From positions 61,647-125,646 of the forward strand of contig JABHBK010000034.1 of assembly GCA_018673915.1 (NCBI GenBank): a DNA stretch of 64,000 nt, read 5' to 3'. Below, in pieces: positions 1 to 9,540 of the stretch. The stretch is from Nitrospina sp. Lineage in GTDB: Bacteria; Nitrospinota; Nitrospinia; Nitrospinales; VA-1. Made by a program: the position numbers and the translations under genes. The notes beneath the pieces were generated by a model. That model saw nothing but the letters and a program-made list of their open reading frames with translations, searched no databases and was not told the origin of the DNA. Positions within the stretch are counted from its first letter, which is position 1, and every line of letters starts with the position of its first letter.

Positions 1-119
1 TAGCAAGAAATACAGCAACGCTGAAACTTAGAATTGATCTTTTATTCCATATAATTTCCCCAATCGACATCCCGATCTTGCATACTCATTTCAGTCAGGG
101 ACCTTAAGCGGAGAGCTTG

Positions 120-1517
120 ATGCTTTTTAACCACAAAGACGAAGTAACCCACCAACTCAAGAATATCGTCACTCAGGATAATGGCGGTGTAAAAATAGAT
201 AACGCAGAAAAACTTCGAGGTGATGTTCTCGATCAACTGATCTTGAATGCAGTCCTTAATCCTTCAGCAGAAATAAAAGGACTGAGCCGGTTCCTCATCA
301 AATCGGCCGCACAGGAGTTGGGCATCGTCACTTCATCGATTCAAGGGCTCTACGACGCCCGCGGCCGGGGCGAAGTAAAAGGATTCACCGTTCCCGCGCT
401 CAACATCCGCGGCCTGCCCTATGAGCTATGCCGGGCCATTTTCCGCACCGCCATCAAAACCAATGCCGGGGCGTTTATTTTTGAACTGGCTAAATCGGAA
501 ATGGGTTACACCTTCCAAAAACCACAAGAACTTTCCACCGTTATCCTTACTGCGGCCATTAAAGAAGGCTTTACCGGACCGGTCTTCATCCAAGGCGATC
601 ATTTTCAAGTCAACGCTAAAAATTACGCTCTAGATCCCGCAAAGGAAGTTGCCGGACTGAAAGAATTGATCAAAAATGGCATCGCTGGCGGATTCTATAA
701 TATAGATATCGACACCTCCACATTGGTCGACCTCAGCAAAGACACCGTCGTCGAACAGCAACGAGCTAACTTTGAAGTCGGTGTAGAACTCACTCAACAT
801 GTTCGTGAACTGGAACCAGAAAATATCACCATTTCTGTTGGGGGTGAGATCGGCGAAGTGGGAAAAGAAAACAGCAACGAGCAGGAATTAAAAGCCTACC
901 TCGACAACTTTAACGAACTGCTGGAAAAGACACGAAGCGGATCCACGACCATCAGTAAAATATCCATCCAAACCGGAACCTCGCACGGCGGCGTGCCTCT
1001 CCCTGATGGAACCGTGGCCGATGTGAACCTCGATTTTGATACGCTGGAAAACCTGTCACGCATTTCCCGTGAAGATTATGGATTGGCGGGAGCCGTCCAG
1101 CACGGTGCGTCCACCCTGCCCCAGGACCTATTCAACAAGTTCCCGGAACTGGAAACGGCAGAAATTCACCTGGCAACCGATTTCCAGAATATGATTTACG
1201 GAAGCGATCTTTTTCCCGCCAGCTTTAAAGAAGAAATCTACACCCACCTGCGCAAAAAATTTACGGGAGAGAAAAAATCCGGCGAGACAGACGAACAGTT
1301 CATCTACAAAACCCGCAAAAAAGGTTTTGGTGAATTCAAAAAAGAGTTTTGGGGACTGTCTAACGAGATTCGCCAAGGAATCGGCAAAGAACTGGAAGGC
1401 AAAATGGATTTCCTGTTTGACAAACTAGCCGTACAAAACACCAAAGAGTCTGTCGACAAAACCGTAGAACAAGTAGCTATCAAACCCAACCTTGAAGATG
1501 AAATTTCCGCCTGCTAA
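120..1517 (+). CDS. fba: class II fructose-bisphosphate aldolase
   Basis: This 465-residue protein is a zinc-dependent class II aldolase. It should cleave or form fructose-1,6-bisphosphate in glycolysis and gluconeogenesis in the cytoplasm. Visible family signatures are GDHFQ near residue 160, SHGGVPLPDG near 288 and QHGAS near 325, which carry the expected metal-binding histidines, and a D-rich stretch (VADVNLDFDT) between the last two. It is longer than the roughly 300-350 residues of compact class II enzymes, with extra sequence at both ends, as in a long-form subgroup. A TTG lies directly upstream at 117, but the ATG at 120 is the better start because GGAG at 110-113 is six bases away. 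It stands alone, convergent with the next gene. A related ketose-bisphosphate aldolase specificity cannot be excluded. Confidence 0.85.
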   Translation: MLFNHKDEVTHQLKNIVTQDNGGVKIDNAEKLRGDVLDQLILNAVLNPSAEIKGLSRFLIKSAAQELGIVTSSIQGLYDARGRGEVKGFTVPALNIRGLPYELCRAIFRTAIKTNAGAFIFELAKSEMGYTFQKPQELSTVILTAAIKEGFTGPVFIQGDHFQVNAKNYALDPAKEVAGLKELIKNGIAGGFYNIDIDTSTLVDLSKDTVVEQQRANFEVGVELTQHVRELEPENITISVGGEIGEVGKENSNEQELKAYLDNFNELLEKTRSGSTTISKISIQTGTSHGGVPLPDGTVADVNLDFDTLENLSRISREDYGLAGAVQHGASTLPQDLFNKFPELETAEIHLATDFQNMIYGSDLFPASFKEEIYTHLRKKFTGEKKSGETDEQFIYKTRKKGFGEFKKEFWGLSNEIRQGIGKELEGKMDFLFDKLAVQNTKESVDKTVEQVAIKPNLEDEISAC

Positions 1518-1527
1518 AACCTTTTTT

Positions 1528-1560
1528 AGCCACAGATGAATGCAGATAAGCGCCGCTGAT
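1528..1560. repeat. dispersed-type repeat fragment between convergent genes
   Basis: The stretch reads AGCCACAGATGAATGCAG and continues into AAGCGCCGCTGATTT. It resembles the widespread short extragenic repeat built on CCACAGATGAA seen in many environmental bacterial genomes. I see only one copy in this window, so the call rests on recognition of the motif, not on repetition here. Confidence 0.25.
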
Positions 1561-1592
1561 TTCTCCCCCTGATCATAAATCAGACGCTAGAT

Positions 1593-2369
1593 TTAGTGGT
1601 TAAAAAGCGCTTTAACCTTTTCTTCCAGGGCAACTACTTTGAAGGGCTTTTGCATGAATTCATCGACACCTGCCTCATAGGCTTCCAACATCTTATCGGG
1701 GCTATAATCGGAGGTAATCATCAAAACTGGAATCAGGTCGGTTTTTTCATTCTCTCGAACCTCATGAACAAATTCAATTCCATCCATATCGGGCATATGC
1801 AGATCTGTGATGATCAAATCTATTTTATTTTCTTCCAGCATGGATAAAGCTTCGATACCGTTATTTGCTCCGACAAAATTAAAGCCGCCAAAGCCCAGCA
1901 TCTTTAATTGCTTTTCAACAATGTGGTGAATCACCGGTGAATCATCCACAACCATCACCTGTTTGGATCCATATAAGTTTTTTCCTAATGTCTGTTGAAT
2001 TTTTTCTTCAAAATAATCGGGTTTGAAGGGTTTACAAATATATTGGTTGACCCCGGCTTTAAATGCTTCATCCACTTTATCCTTCTCTGTTTCCGAAGTG
2101 ATCATTATGAAAGGAATGGATGCCAGTTCCGGGTAATCTTTTATGGTACGTAACAATTCCAGGCCATCCATTTTTGGCATATTCCAATCAGAAATGATCA
2201 GATCTACCTTCTCAGCCCGCAGCAAATTAACACCCTCCAACCCATCATCCGCCTGAAAAACATTATTCTCTTCAAATCCAATTTTCCGGAGGTTTTTTAC
2301 AATGACCTCACGGACAACGGGAGCATCATCAATCACGACTACTCTTTTAGTTTTATATTCAGAATCCAA
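1593..2369 (-). CDS. tandem double-receiver response regulator
   Basis: The 258-residue protein consists of two CheY-like receiver domains and no output domain. Receiver 1 (about 8-128) has the acidic pair D14-D15, phospho-acceptor D61 in SDWNMPKMDG and the KP motif near 113. Receiver 2 (about 136-256) has VVDDSP, phospho-acceptor D189 in TDLHMPDMDG and a QKPF lysine. It probably works by protein-protein contact, as a chemotaxis or phosphorelay intermediate. The start is a TTG, with GGGGA about eight bases upstream. No histidine kinase is adjacent, so its partner is unknown. Confidence 0.85.
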   Translation of the reverse strand: MDSEYKTKRVVVIDDAPVVREVIVKNLRKIGFEENNVFQADDGLEGVNLLRAEKVDLIISDWNMPKMDGLELLRTIKDYPELASIPFIMITSETEKDKVDEAFKAGVNQYICKPFKPDYFEEKIQQTLGKNLYGSKQVMVVDDSPVIHHIVEKQLKMLGFGGFNFVGANNGIEALSMLEENKIDLIITDLHMPDMDGIEFVHEVRENEKTDLIPVLMITSDYSPDKMLEAYEAGVDEFMQKPFKVVALEEKVKALFNH

Positions 2370-2466
2370 GATATATTTCCCCAGGTCTTAATAGGGTTAA
2401 ATTGATTGATTTCCCAATTCTCGGGAAATCCCTATAACCATAAACCTTTGATCTTTAACAGGTAAT

Positions 2467-2946
2467 TTATCTAAGTTCACATATTAGGCGGGAAAAGTCA
2501 ATCAAACGGGATGCTATGAACTTATCCAGTTCATTGGCAAACTTGTAGCGCTCCTTCTGACCGAAGCTATTTGGACCGCCGGTTTCGACACCGCTTCCAC
2601 GCAAAGTATCCATGAAATTTCGCATGTCCAGAATTTGTCCAATATTATTTTTGTCGTAAACTTTTCCGCGCGGATCGAGAGCGAGCGCCCCCTTTTCGAC
2701 AATACGGGCCGCGAGGGGAATGTCAGCGGTGATTATTAAATCCCCGGCTTCACATTGATTTGCAATCTCATCATCGGCGACATCTGCCCCCTGCCCGACC
2801 TGAACCAAGCGAATGTATGAGGATTCCGGCACACGAAATCTCTGATTGGCAACAAAGGTCACCATTATTTCTGTCCTTTCCGCCGCACGACATAAAATAT
2901 CTTTAATCGGCCTGGGGCAAGCGTCTGCATCCACCCATATATTCAT
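2467..2946 (-). CDS. YaiI/YqxD family protein (UPF0178, DUF188)
   Basis: The 159-residue protein starts [18 protein letters not shown], the hallmark N-terminus of the YaiI/YqxD family. A PIN-like acidic pattern follows ([24 protein letters not shown]). The C-terminal GGP...F...R segment of the family ([17 protein letters not shown]) is present. The length is typical. The molecular function of the family is not established; a PIN-like fold suggests a nuclease relative, but that is inference. It lies 44 bases downstream of the UbiB-type kinase on the same strand and may be co-transcribed with it. Confidence 0.85.
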   Translation of the reverse strand: MNIWVDADACPRPIKDILCRAAERTEIMVTFVANQRFRVPESSYIRLVQVGQGADVADDEIANQCEAGDLIITADIPLAARIVEKGALALDPRGKVYDKNNIGQILDMRNFMDTLRGSGVETGGPNSFGQKERYKFANELDKFIASRLIDFSRLICELR

Positions 2947-2990
2947 ATATTATCCGATGCTTCGAATAGTTCGGCATGACCGTTTAGTCA

Positions 2991-4535
2991 TCACTCTAGC
3001 CAAACTTTCATATCACGTTCCTCATCTTGCAGTTCAAATAGGACTTGAGGGACGAAACCTGATTTCCTGGCTTTGCCCTGAATGGCTTGCAAGTCAATAT
3101 TTTGTTTACGGATTGACTCTATTACGGGTTCATCCATCACCCCTTCAATATCATCGGCGCACCGGCTGGGCATGGTCAAACTAATTTTATTACCATTGGA
3201 TTTTACAACATGAACTTTCATATATTGAGCCATAGAATCAAAAGCCGGGCCTTGGGCACTGGCCTCCACCTCTGGCAAAAGCAACGACCTCGCTTGCGGA
3301 TAAATGTCCGACAAAATTTTATCCATGATGAACTGCCATGGAAGTGCGACATCCAGCCGTTTCAGCATGGTAGTCAAGCCATGCAAAGTACGCATCAGGA
3401 ATATCAGCTTCGGAGGTGCAGAAGAACGGAACCACCATTTCATGTCCCCCACAATCTGGTCAAACCGCTCGCTCATTCTCCAGTCTTTAACATGATAGGG
3501 AGACTCCACCAAAAAAGGCTCGAACAAAACTGACATCAATGCCGGAAGAGTTGGGCGCAGGTCTTTTAGTTTTTCGGGATCAAAACCAAGGGCAGAAAGG
3601 CAGGTCATTGGATCCAGATTCTCGCGATGCCGAAGAGCTAGAATAATTCTTAAAAGCGTCAACCGAACATCATCCGAAATTTCCAAAACACTGCCGTAAT
3701 CATAAACAATCAAAACAAAATAATCTTTTTTATACTGGCGGAAGGCAAAATTCGCAGGCTGTGGATCCGCATGGACAAACCCATGTCGAAACAACATATG
3801 AAGATAATGCTGGAGCAATAATCGGCCCATAGCCTGCTTCTGCTCAGGCATCATGGTTTCGGCTTTATCAAGACCGAACCCTTCTTCCATTTTCTGCACC
3901 AATACAGTGGGGCGGACTAAATCGCTAAAAATTTCAGGAACGACAATCCGTTCAAGGGGAGGAATTTTTTGACGGTATTTTTCCTGATGTCCTGCCTCGA
4001 CACGATAATCCAGTTCTTCACTAAAATTATGCCAGAAAGCATCGCGGTAGCCATCCATCTTGAATCCCCATTTTGCCACCGGCCCCACCTTGGGCAACAA
4101 GCCCATGATATCCATCTCCGCTTCCACCGATGTTGCAATATCGGGATACTGCACTTTCACCGCGACTTCCGTGCCATCCTTAATTTTGCCAAAATGTACC
4201 TGCCCCAATGATGCGGCCTTGCAGGATTTTTCCAGTTTTTTAAAGATTGTGTTCCAAGGCTGACCATAGGCTTTTTCAATCAACTCCACGACCTCTTCAA
4301 AAGGCATGGGTTCAAGAGAATTGTTTAGGGATTCTCGCAAGGCCTGATCGTCTGCATCCATCGTCATGAATTGACCGATCTTGGCGGGCAGTCCTCTGGA
4401 TTGGCCCAGTAGCTCCACTAGATAGTGCTGAGCCCAATGGCGTTGATCTTCTGTAGTGGATTTACGTAATTTTCTGGCGGCAGACCCAAGCTTAAGAAGA
4501 TTAGCCCCTCTTTTAAAAATTGCTCCAAGTTTCAT
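2991..4535 (-). CDS. ABC1/UbiB (AarF) family atypical kinase
   Basis: The 514-residue protein has the UbiB/ABC1 family signatures. These are KIGQF at residues 52-56 (the KxGQ motif that occludes the active site), SLGQVHFG near 110 (the alanine-rich loop equivalent), VAVKVQYP near 127 with the ATP lysine, the catalytic loop HADPQPANF near 258 and a YDYGSV DFG-like motif near 278. Bacterial members support ubiquinone biosynthesis or lipid homeostasis through ATPase or kinase activity. No transmembrane tail is obvious at the C-terminus. It lies 93 bases downstream of the M16 peptidase on the same strand. No other quinone gene is nearby, so the substrate is open. Confidence 0.8.
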   Translation of the reverse strand: MKLGAIFKRGANLLKLGSAARKLRKSTTEDQRHWAQHYLVELLGQSRGLPAKIGQFMTMDADDQALRESLNNSLEPMPFEEVVELIEKAYGQPWNTIFKKLEKSCKAASLGQVHFGKIKDGTEVAVKVQYPDIATSVEAEMDIMGLLPKVGPVAKWGFKMDGYRDAFWHNFSEELDYRVEAGHQEKYRQKIPPLERIVVPEIFSDLVRPTVLVQKMEEGFGLDKAETMMPEQKQAMGRLLLQHYLHMLFRHGFVHADPQPANFAFRQYKKDYFVLIVYDYGSVLEISDDVRLTLLRIILALRHRENLDPMTCLSALGFDPEKLKDLRPTLPALMSVLFEPFLVESPYHVKDWRMSERFDQIVGDMKWWFRSSAPPKLIFLMRTLHGLTTMLKRLDVALPWQFIMDKILSDIYPQARSLLLPEVEASAQGPAFDSMAQYMKVHVVKSNGNKISLTMPSRCADDIEGVMDEPVIESIRKQNIDLQAIQGKARKSGFVPQVLFELQDEERDMKVWLE

Positions 4536-4628
4536 AGTCTATAATTCTGCAAATCCCATTAAAAAATGGAGCAACCGCACTCTCAATCCGAGAAAACCTA
4601 ATACTCACTGCTGGCCATTTGGCCGGGA

Positions 4629-7427
4629 CTAGTGGGCGCTGAATTGGCTGACTTCTGTGATGACGCCCTCTGGCACTTTTTCCTGACTTCCTTTGGCTCG
4701 CATTAAAACTTCAAGACGAGGAGTTTGAGGATCCCGGAATATTTTGCCGGCCGTTTGAGCGACTTCTCCCTTTTTAAGGTCTTTCACGGCCTGGATCAAT
4801 TTCTTTTTAAAGCGAAAGTCCCCTTTTTCATCCGCGGCCAGCGCATAAAGGTCTCCCGCAACCGCCCCTATACTATCTCCCTCTTTTTCCAAAGCAACAA
4901 TCAAACTTTGTTGATGCCTTGAAAATTCCTGATCGGTTAATTTAGAGAAAAGTTTTTCTGTGCTCGCCAACCAGGCATTGACCCGCTTACTCATTTCAAA
5001 TGGGCCGTGAGTCGAAGACTGGATCACTAATCGGAAAAAAATCCGATCTTCAATGCGCTGATTAAAGCTCCAAACAATATACCCCAACTGTTGGTTGGTA
5101 CGCATTTGGGTATAAAAATCACTTTCCACAATGGAAGCGATGATCGAAGCTTGTGCAAGGAGAGAGAAATCTTTTTCTCCCACCTGAATGGCATAAGCCA
5201 GCGAATTGTTATTATCCTCTACTTCCTGGCTAAACCGAAACCGCTTTCCTTCGGGGATAATTTTCACCACCTGCTCGAAGCGCTCATTTTCCGGGAGAGA
5301 CTTACTCCCTAAAGCAGAAAGAAGAATATCCACACTTTCTTGAGCTTTTTTATTGGACCAATTACCATGAACCATTCCGGTGATAAAGACCCTGTCATAA
5401 AGCGTTTTAGCAAAAGCCTTGACGTCTTTTAAAGTAATCGCTGTGAGTGCAGACAACTTTTCTTCCTCAGTATATTGATCCTCAAGAAGCATCAACCAGT
5501 TGTAATAACCGCCACGCGAATAAGCCTGGCCGAGTTTCTTGTTTTTCAATCCGCGCGCCATTGCTTCCTTAATATTCGCGAACTTCTGTTCATCTACATT
5601 CACTTCTTTCAGGTTTTTGGTTACCAGCTTGATCAAATCACCAATGCGCTCTGAATAACCACCAATGCTCAGAAGCACCCCTTTCTTTTGAATGGACAGG
5701 CCGTAAGATAATCCTGCCATTTGAATGGGATAAACCAGTTCATTCAGCCCTTCTTGCATCATAGCTTCATAAAGTTTTGCCAGTTCCAGATTCTTGGGAC
5801 TTCGATAAACTTTTGGAGTTTCTATGCGGAACGTCAAAGATATTTTGGGTTGCTTGAAACGATGGTCATACTTAAACCAAACCTTTGCAAGATCGTCATC
5901 CCTCACAAGATGAGGGTATTCCTCTGCCAATTTCAGATCATAAGGAATGAAGTCATTTTTTACGGGATAAAAAATACCACTCACCTTTTCTGGGCTAGAC
6001 AGCTTACTGAAAGCCTTTCCTTTGATTTTCTGGAAGGAATATTCAGCATCGTAATAGGGAACCTTGCTATCAACAACTGCTGAATTATGGCTCAAAACCA
6101 CCATTGAGTTTTCTGGTATCAAGGTTTCCAGAATCGCTTTATAAGCGGAGGGTTCATATTTTTTAAATAGAAATGGTAGCGTTTCAACCTCTTCCAGCTT
6201 ATATTCCTGCAGCTGGGCTGCTTTGCCTGCGACAAAACCCATGCCTTCATCCGGGTTCTTCCAATCAAAGTTAATCTTGGCCATGGCCTGAGTTTCTTTA
6301 AAAGTATATTCCTCAATGCCATGCTCTCGAACCTTTTGAATATAAGCAAAGACCAGTTCAAGGATACGCTCATATTCTTTTAGTCCCTTTGCGGTCAGGG
6401 AAATATTTATACCAAACGAATTGATTTCCGGGTGACTGCTTCCCCCTCCTGCGCTGAGGCCCAAAACCAATCCCTCTTCCTTTAACTTGGAGAGGAGAGA
6501 ACCTTTTCCCTCATAGCCCAGCACAGAACCCACTATAGAAGCCGGCTTGCTGGCTTGGTGATTCTTGAGGCGTATGGTTGGGAAATCAATTTCCAAAGAG
6601 CGAACGTCCTTAATGGTTTTTATTGTCAGCAATCGATATTGACCCTTTAAGGGTTTCCTGAATTCAGGAGAAATTTTTGGAGCTTTGACGGGTCGTGACG
6701 GTATATCCGAAAAATATTTCTGCGCCACGCCGGTTAGAATTCCCATCGGCATACTGGAAATGAGAGACAACTTCATGTTGGAAGCCGAATAATAACGCTT
6801 ATAAAATTCAAGCAAAGCCGGGCGATTATCACCTGACAATGTTTTTTGGTTACCTGTTCCAAAATTAGCCAGCGGGTGACCCGGTTCTGACATCAGGCCC
6901 GCCACATAATTCCCACGCCAGCCATCATTAAGTTTATTTTTTTCATGTTCATTATTAACTGCTTTGACTTCCCTCTCCGCATAGGTTTTTTCGAATAAAG
7001 GAGCTTTGAAAAAATCGCTGAATCGATCCAGGGCCTCATTAAACCCATCATGAGATACCTGGAAAAAATAGTTGGTGATATGTCCCGATGTGTAGGCATT
7101 GGACGCACCTGAATGCGAGTCGAGAAATTTTTTATAGGAACCTACCTCAGGATATTTTTTTGTTCCCAGGAACAACATATGTTCAAGATAATGAGCCAAC
7201 CCTGATTTTTCTTTTGGGTCATACAAATAGCCCGTGCCAACTGATAAAGCGGCAGCACTTCGATGCACATCCGGGTCAGAGACCAACAAAATATCCAAGC
7301 CGTTTTCAAGCGAAAGGGTCTGGGTTTTACGTTTGTCTCCCTTTACCGCTTCGGCGGAAGACATCAAAAATACGATCCATAAAACCACAATCAAACCGGT
7401 TTTAAGAAGTTTAGGAATTCGATTCAC
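4629..7427 (-). CDS. insulinase/pitrilysin-type M16 metallopeptidase, exported
   Basis: The 932-residue protein has an N-terminal hydrophobic signal (TGLIVVLWIVFLMSSAEA) and the inverted zinc motif HYLEH near residues 80-84. The third metal ligand follows in NNEHEKNKLNDGW. Length and pattern fit the four-domain pitrilysin/protease III architecture, in which only the N-terminal domain is catalytic. It should degrade peptides in the periplasm. The start is GTG at 7427: CCTCC at 7434-7438 is a GGAGG ribosome site on the coding strand exactly six bases away, whereas the TTG at 7433 would touch it. It probably heads the minus-strand group with the UbiB-type and YaiI-type genes. Confidence 0.85.
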   Translation of the reverse strand: MNRIPKLLKTGLIVVLWIVFLMSSAEAVKGDKRKTQTLSLENGLDILLVSDPDVHRSAAALSVGTGYLYDPKEKSGLAHYLEHMLFLGTKKYPEVGSYKKFLDSHSGASNAYTSGHITNYFFQVSHDGFNEALDRFSDFFKAPLFEKTYAEREVKAVNNEHEKNKLNDGWRGNYVAGLMSEPGHPLANFGTGNQKTLSGDNRPALLEFYKRYYSASNMKLSLISSMPMGILTGVAQKYFSDIPSRPVKAPKISPEFRKPLKGQYRLLTIKTIKDVRSLEIDFPTIRLKNHQASKPASIVGSVLGYEGKGSLLSKLKEEGLVLGLSAGGGSSHPEINSFGINISLTAKGLKEYERILELVFAYIQKVREHGIEEYTFKETQAMAKINFDWKNPDEGMGFVAGKAAQLQEYKLEEVETLPFLFKKYEPSAYKAILETLIPENSMVVLSHNSAVVDSKVPYYDAEYSFQKIKGKAFSKLSSPEKVSGIFYPVKNDFIPYDLKLAEEYPHLVRDDDLAKVWFKYDHRFKQPKISLTFRIETPKVYRSPKNLELAKLYEAMMQEGLNELVYPIQMAGLSYGLSIQKKGVLLSIGGYSERIGDLIKLVTKNLKEVNVDEQKFANIKEAMARGLKNKKLGQAYSRGGYYNWLMLLEDQYTEEEKLSALTAITLKDVKAFAKTLYDRVFITGMVHGNWSNKKAQESVDILLSALGSKSLPENERFEQVVKIIPEGKRFRFSQEVEDNNNSLAYAIQVGEKDFSLLAQASIIASIVESDFYTQMRTNQQLGYIVWSFNQRIEDRIFFRLVIQSSTHGPFEMSKRVNAWLASTEKLFSKLTDQEFSRHQQSLIVALEKEGDSIGAVAGDLYALAADEKGDFRFKKKLIQAVKDLKKGEVAQTAGKIFRDPQTPRLEVLMRAKGSQEKVPEGVITEVSQFSAH

Positions 7428-7582
7428 AAACAACCTCCAATTTCATTAAATCAAAACGTCGTAAAGTAAGAAAACTTTCACAATCGTTATATTATATCTA
7501 GCTCTGAACTGCAGTAGGGTTAATTTTTTTTAATATAAACGCTCGCCGGATGTACCTGGTAACAATGATACCTTTCGAGGTA

Positions 7583-8479
7583 CTAAGGGGAGCCAATCAG
7601 GATTACTCCAATCAGAATCAAAACTCCCGCCAATAAGCGTTGTGGACCAAACGGTTCTTTAAGTCTCCAGCATCCCCAATAAACCACCATCAATACGCTT
7701 ACCTGACGGAGCGAAACGATCGCGCTCAACGCCTCGAATTGAAGGACCACGCAGATCAGACCATAAGATCCCAACGTGGCCGTCCCGGCGAGCATGGCTT
7801 TTTTCCATTCACTTCTCCAGGTTTGGAAAATATATTTTGCGGGATGACTGGCAAAGACATACACATTGCAGAGTGCAAATCCGATTGTTGCTTCAATGAA
7901 GAAATAAGTGATTCCATTAGCGAAGGGCTGATCCGGCAAATGATTCAAAAAGGAGTCCATGCCCTTTTTATCCACTAGACTGTAACTGACCACCATCGCT
8001 AATGTATAAAATGCCCAGCGTAAATCCTGATGACCAAAAGCTCCGATCAGGTTTTTAAATCCCTGTATCACTTTTCCCTCAAAATGGAGGATAAAAATGG
8101 CTAGAAGGATCAATACAATCGCAAAAAAGATAGAGATACTTAGTTGCTCATCCAACAATAACCAGGCAAAAACCGGCACAAATATGGGTGCTGATCGGGC
8201 AATGGGGTAAACATAAGAAAGATCAGCCGTTGAATAAGCCCGTGAAAGGCAAAGTATATAGACACCATGTATAATTCCCGAAAGAACGCCCCAGAAAATA
8301 ATGTCATCATTCAAGGGTGCCATTCCGAAGCAAGCATAGGCAATCAGGGCCATGATCATGATCCAAATGCCTTTTAATGCGGAAAAATACTGGGAATTTT
8401 TACTGGTCTGGGTCAATATATTCCAGACAGAATGCAAAAGGCTGGATAATAGAACCAATCCTATATTAAACAGTGACAA
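7583..8479 (-). CDS. EamA-family (DMT superfamily) transporter
   Basis: The 298-residue protein is almost entirely hydrophobic, with about ten predicted membrane helices in two EamA repeats. Repeat 1 contains SYVYPIARSAPIFVPVFAWL, and repeat 2 ends SIVSLRQVSVLMVVYWGCWRLKEPFG. It is an inner-membrane drug/metabolite-type exporter, and the substrate cannot be read from sequence. The start is TTG at 8479, supported by GGAG about six to eight bases upstream; no ATG exists near the first helix. It is separated from the M16 gene by 155 bases. The VOC-family gene is divergent at 8526, so a shared promoter zone of about 45 bases is implied. Confidence 0.8.
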   Translation of the reverse strand: MSLFNIGLVLLSSLLHSVWNILTQTSKNSQYFSALKGIWIMIMALIAYACFGMAPLNDDIIFWGVLSGIIHGVYILCLSRAYSTADLSYVYPIARSAPIFVPVFAWLLLDEQLSISIFFAIVLILLAIFILHFEGKVIQGFKNLIGAFGHQDLRWAFYTLAMVVSYSLVDKKGMDSFLNHLPDQPFANGITYFFIEATIGFALCNVYVFASHPAKYIFQTWRSEWKKAMLAGTATLGSYGLICVVLQFEALSAIVSLRQVSVLMVVYWGCWRLKEPFGPQRLLAGVLILIGVILIGSP

Positions 8480-8525
8480 GCTTCAGGCTCCAAAACGTAT
8501 CATTATATAAAGCGAGATTTCTGAC

Positions 8526-8879
8526 ATGCAGGCAAAAATCGCATTCATTGCCTACCCTGTTTCAAATTTAGACAAGGCGGTGGAATTCTACCAGAAGGTA
8601 CTGGGAAAGAAACCCTTGTTTCACAGGGAAGATTGGGCCGAGTTCGAACTGGGCGGACAAAAACTGGCTTTGCAGAAAGATACCTGCCCAGCCGGAACCG
8701 GTGCCACAGTTTATTTTCTTGCTCGGCCAATTGAAGGGTTTATCTTTCGATTGAAGGAACTGGATACCGCAATGATTGGAAATATAGAAGTCCATTCATA
8801 TGGGAAGCTAGCCCGTTTTAAAGACCCTGATGGAAATATTCTTGGCCTCTATGAACCTCCAAATGATATAAAAAAATAA
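8526..8879 (+). CDS. glyoxalase/bleomycin-resistance (VOC) family protein
   Basis: The 117-residue protein is a single vicinal-oxygen-chelate domain. It begins IAFIAYPVSNLDKAVEFYQKVLG and ends with the family motif FKDPDGNILGLYEP near residues 98-111. Such proteins bind a divalent metal and act as isomerases, dioxygenases or antibiotic-binding proteins, or have no known activity. The final E of the LYEP segment is a plausible metal ligand. The substrate is unknown. It is transcribed divergently from the EamA exporter. Confidence 0.8.
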   Translation: MQAKIAFIAYPVSNLDKAVEFYQKVLGKKPLFHREDWAEFELGGQKLALQKDTCPAGTGATVYFLARPIEGFIFRLKELDTAMIGNIEVHSYGKLARFKDPDGNILGLYEPPNDIKK

Positions 8880-8934
8880 AAGGGAAAATACAGACTCAGT
8901 TTTAATCCCTTACTTGATTCATGAAATTTCCCTC

Positions 8935-8947
8935 CCACGTAGTGGGT
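8935..8947. promoter_or_regulatory. short perfect hairpin upstream of moaC
   Basis: CCCAC-GTA-GTGGG is a perfect five-base-pair inverted repeat with a three-base spacer, about 85 bases before moaC. A near-identical element (CCCAC-ATA-GTGGG) occurs near 54985. It is too small for a molybdenum-cofactor riboswitch. It could be an operator half-site pair or chance. Confidence 0.25.
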
Positions 8948-8968
8948 TGTTGAGGTACAATTGGCTAT

Positions 8969-9034
8969 ATGAAAAATTTATTTAAGCATTTTCCCAGTAA
9001 AGATATGCGTGCACACAGGGGCTTGGCGATATGA
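8969..9034 (+). CDS. possible leader peptide overlapping moaC start
   Basis: A 21-codon frame begins ATG AAA AAT and ends with TGA overlapping the moaC ATG in an ATGA junction. The peptide is basic, with MKNLFKHF at its start. The four-base stop-start overlap is the arrangement used for translational coupling and also occurs at moaC-moaD. No clear ribosome site precedes it, and a chance frame of this size is quite possible. Confidence 0.2.
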   Translation: MKNLFKHFPSKDMRAHRGLAI

Positions 9035-9540
9035 ACAATCCATTGACACATTTTAATGAAGAGGGTCGTGCTCGCATGGTCGATGTGTCTGACAAAGAAA
9101 ATACCTCCCGTAAAGCGGTAGCTACAGGAGAGATTCATATGCAACCGGAAACCCTACGGCTGATTGAAGAGGGGCAGATTAAAAAAGGTGATGTGCTGGC
9201 AGTTGCACAAGTCGCAGGTATCATGGGAGCCAAACGAACTCATGAAGTTATACCCATGTGCCACCCTTTACTTCTGACAGGTGTAGACATCAGTTTTCAA
9301 ATAAATCAGGAACCCGATGCAGAAACAGGTTTATGTACCATCACGGTAAACGCCACGGTTAAAGTAAGTGGACAAACCGGGGTCGAGATGGAGGCCCTGA
9401 CTGCGGTTTCCATGACCGTACTCACAATTTATGATATGTGCAAGGCAGTGGACCGAGGCATGTATTTCAATGAAATTGGATTGCTTCACAAATCTGGCGG
9501 CAAATCTGGAACTTTTGATAAAGAAAAGGTAGGAAAATGA
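9031..9540 (+). CDS. moaC: cyclic pyranopterin monophosphate synthase MoaC
   Basis: The 169-residue protein is MoaC. It converts the product of MoaA to cyclic pyranopterin monophosphate in molybdenum cofactor synthesis. Visible motifs are MVDVSDKE near the start, the active-site stretch [12 protein letters not shown] near residues 73-84 and [20 protein letters not shown] near 123-142, with the conserved E and D residues. Length is normal for the family. It is the first gene of moaC-moaD-moaE; its stop overlaps the moaD start by four bases. No moaA, moeA or moeB is in view. Confidence 0.95.
   Translation: MNNPLTHFNEEGRARMVDVSDKENTSRKAVATGEIHMQPETLRLIEEGQIKKGDVLAVAQVAGIMGAKRTHEVIPMCHPLLLTGVDISFQINQEPDAETGLCTITVNATVKVSGQTGVEMEALTAVSMTVLTIYDMCKAVDRGMYFNEIGLLHKSGGKSGTFDKEKVGK

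Noticed and set aside
8880..9030. Molybdenum-cofactor riboswitch before moaC
   Set aside because: The leader is too short and has only one five-base-pair hairpin; none of the conserved elements can be seen.
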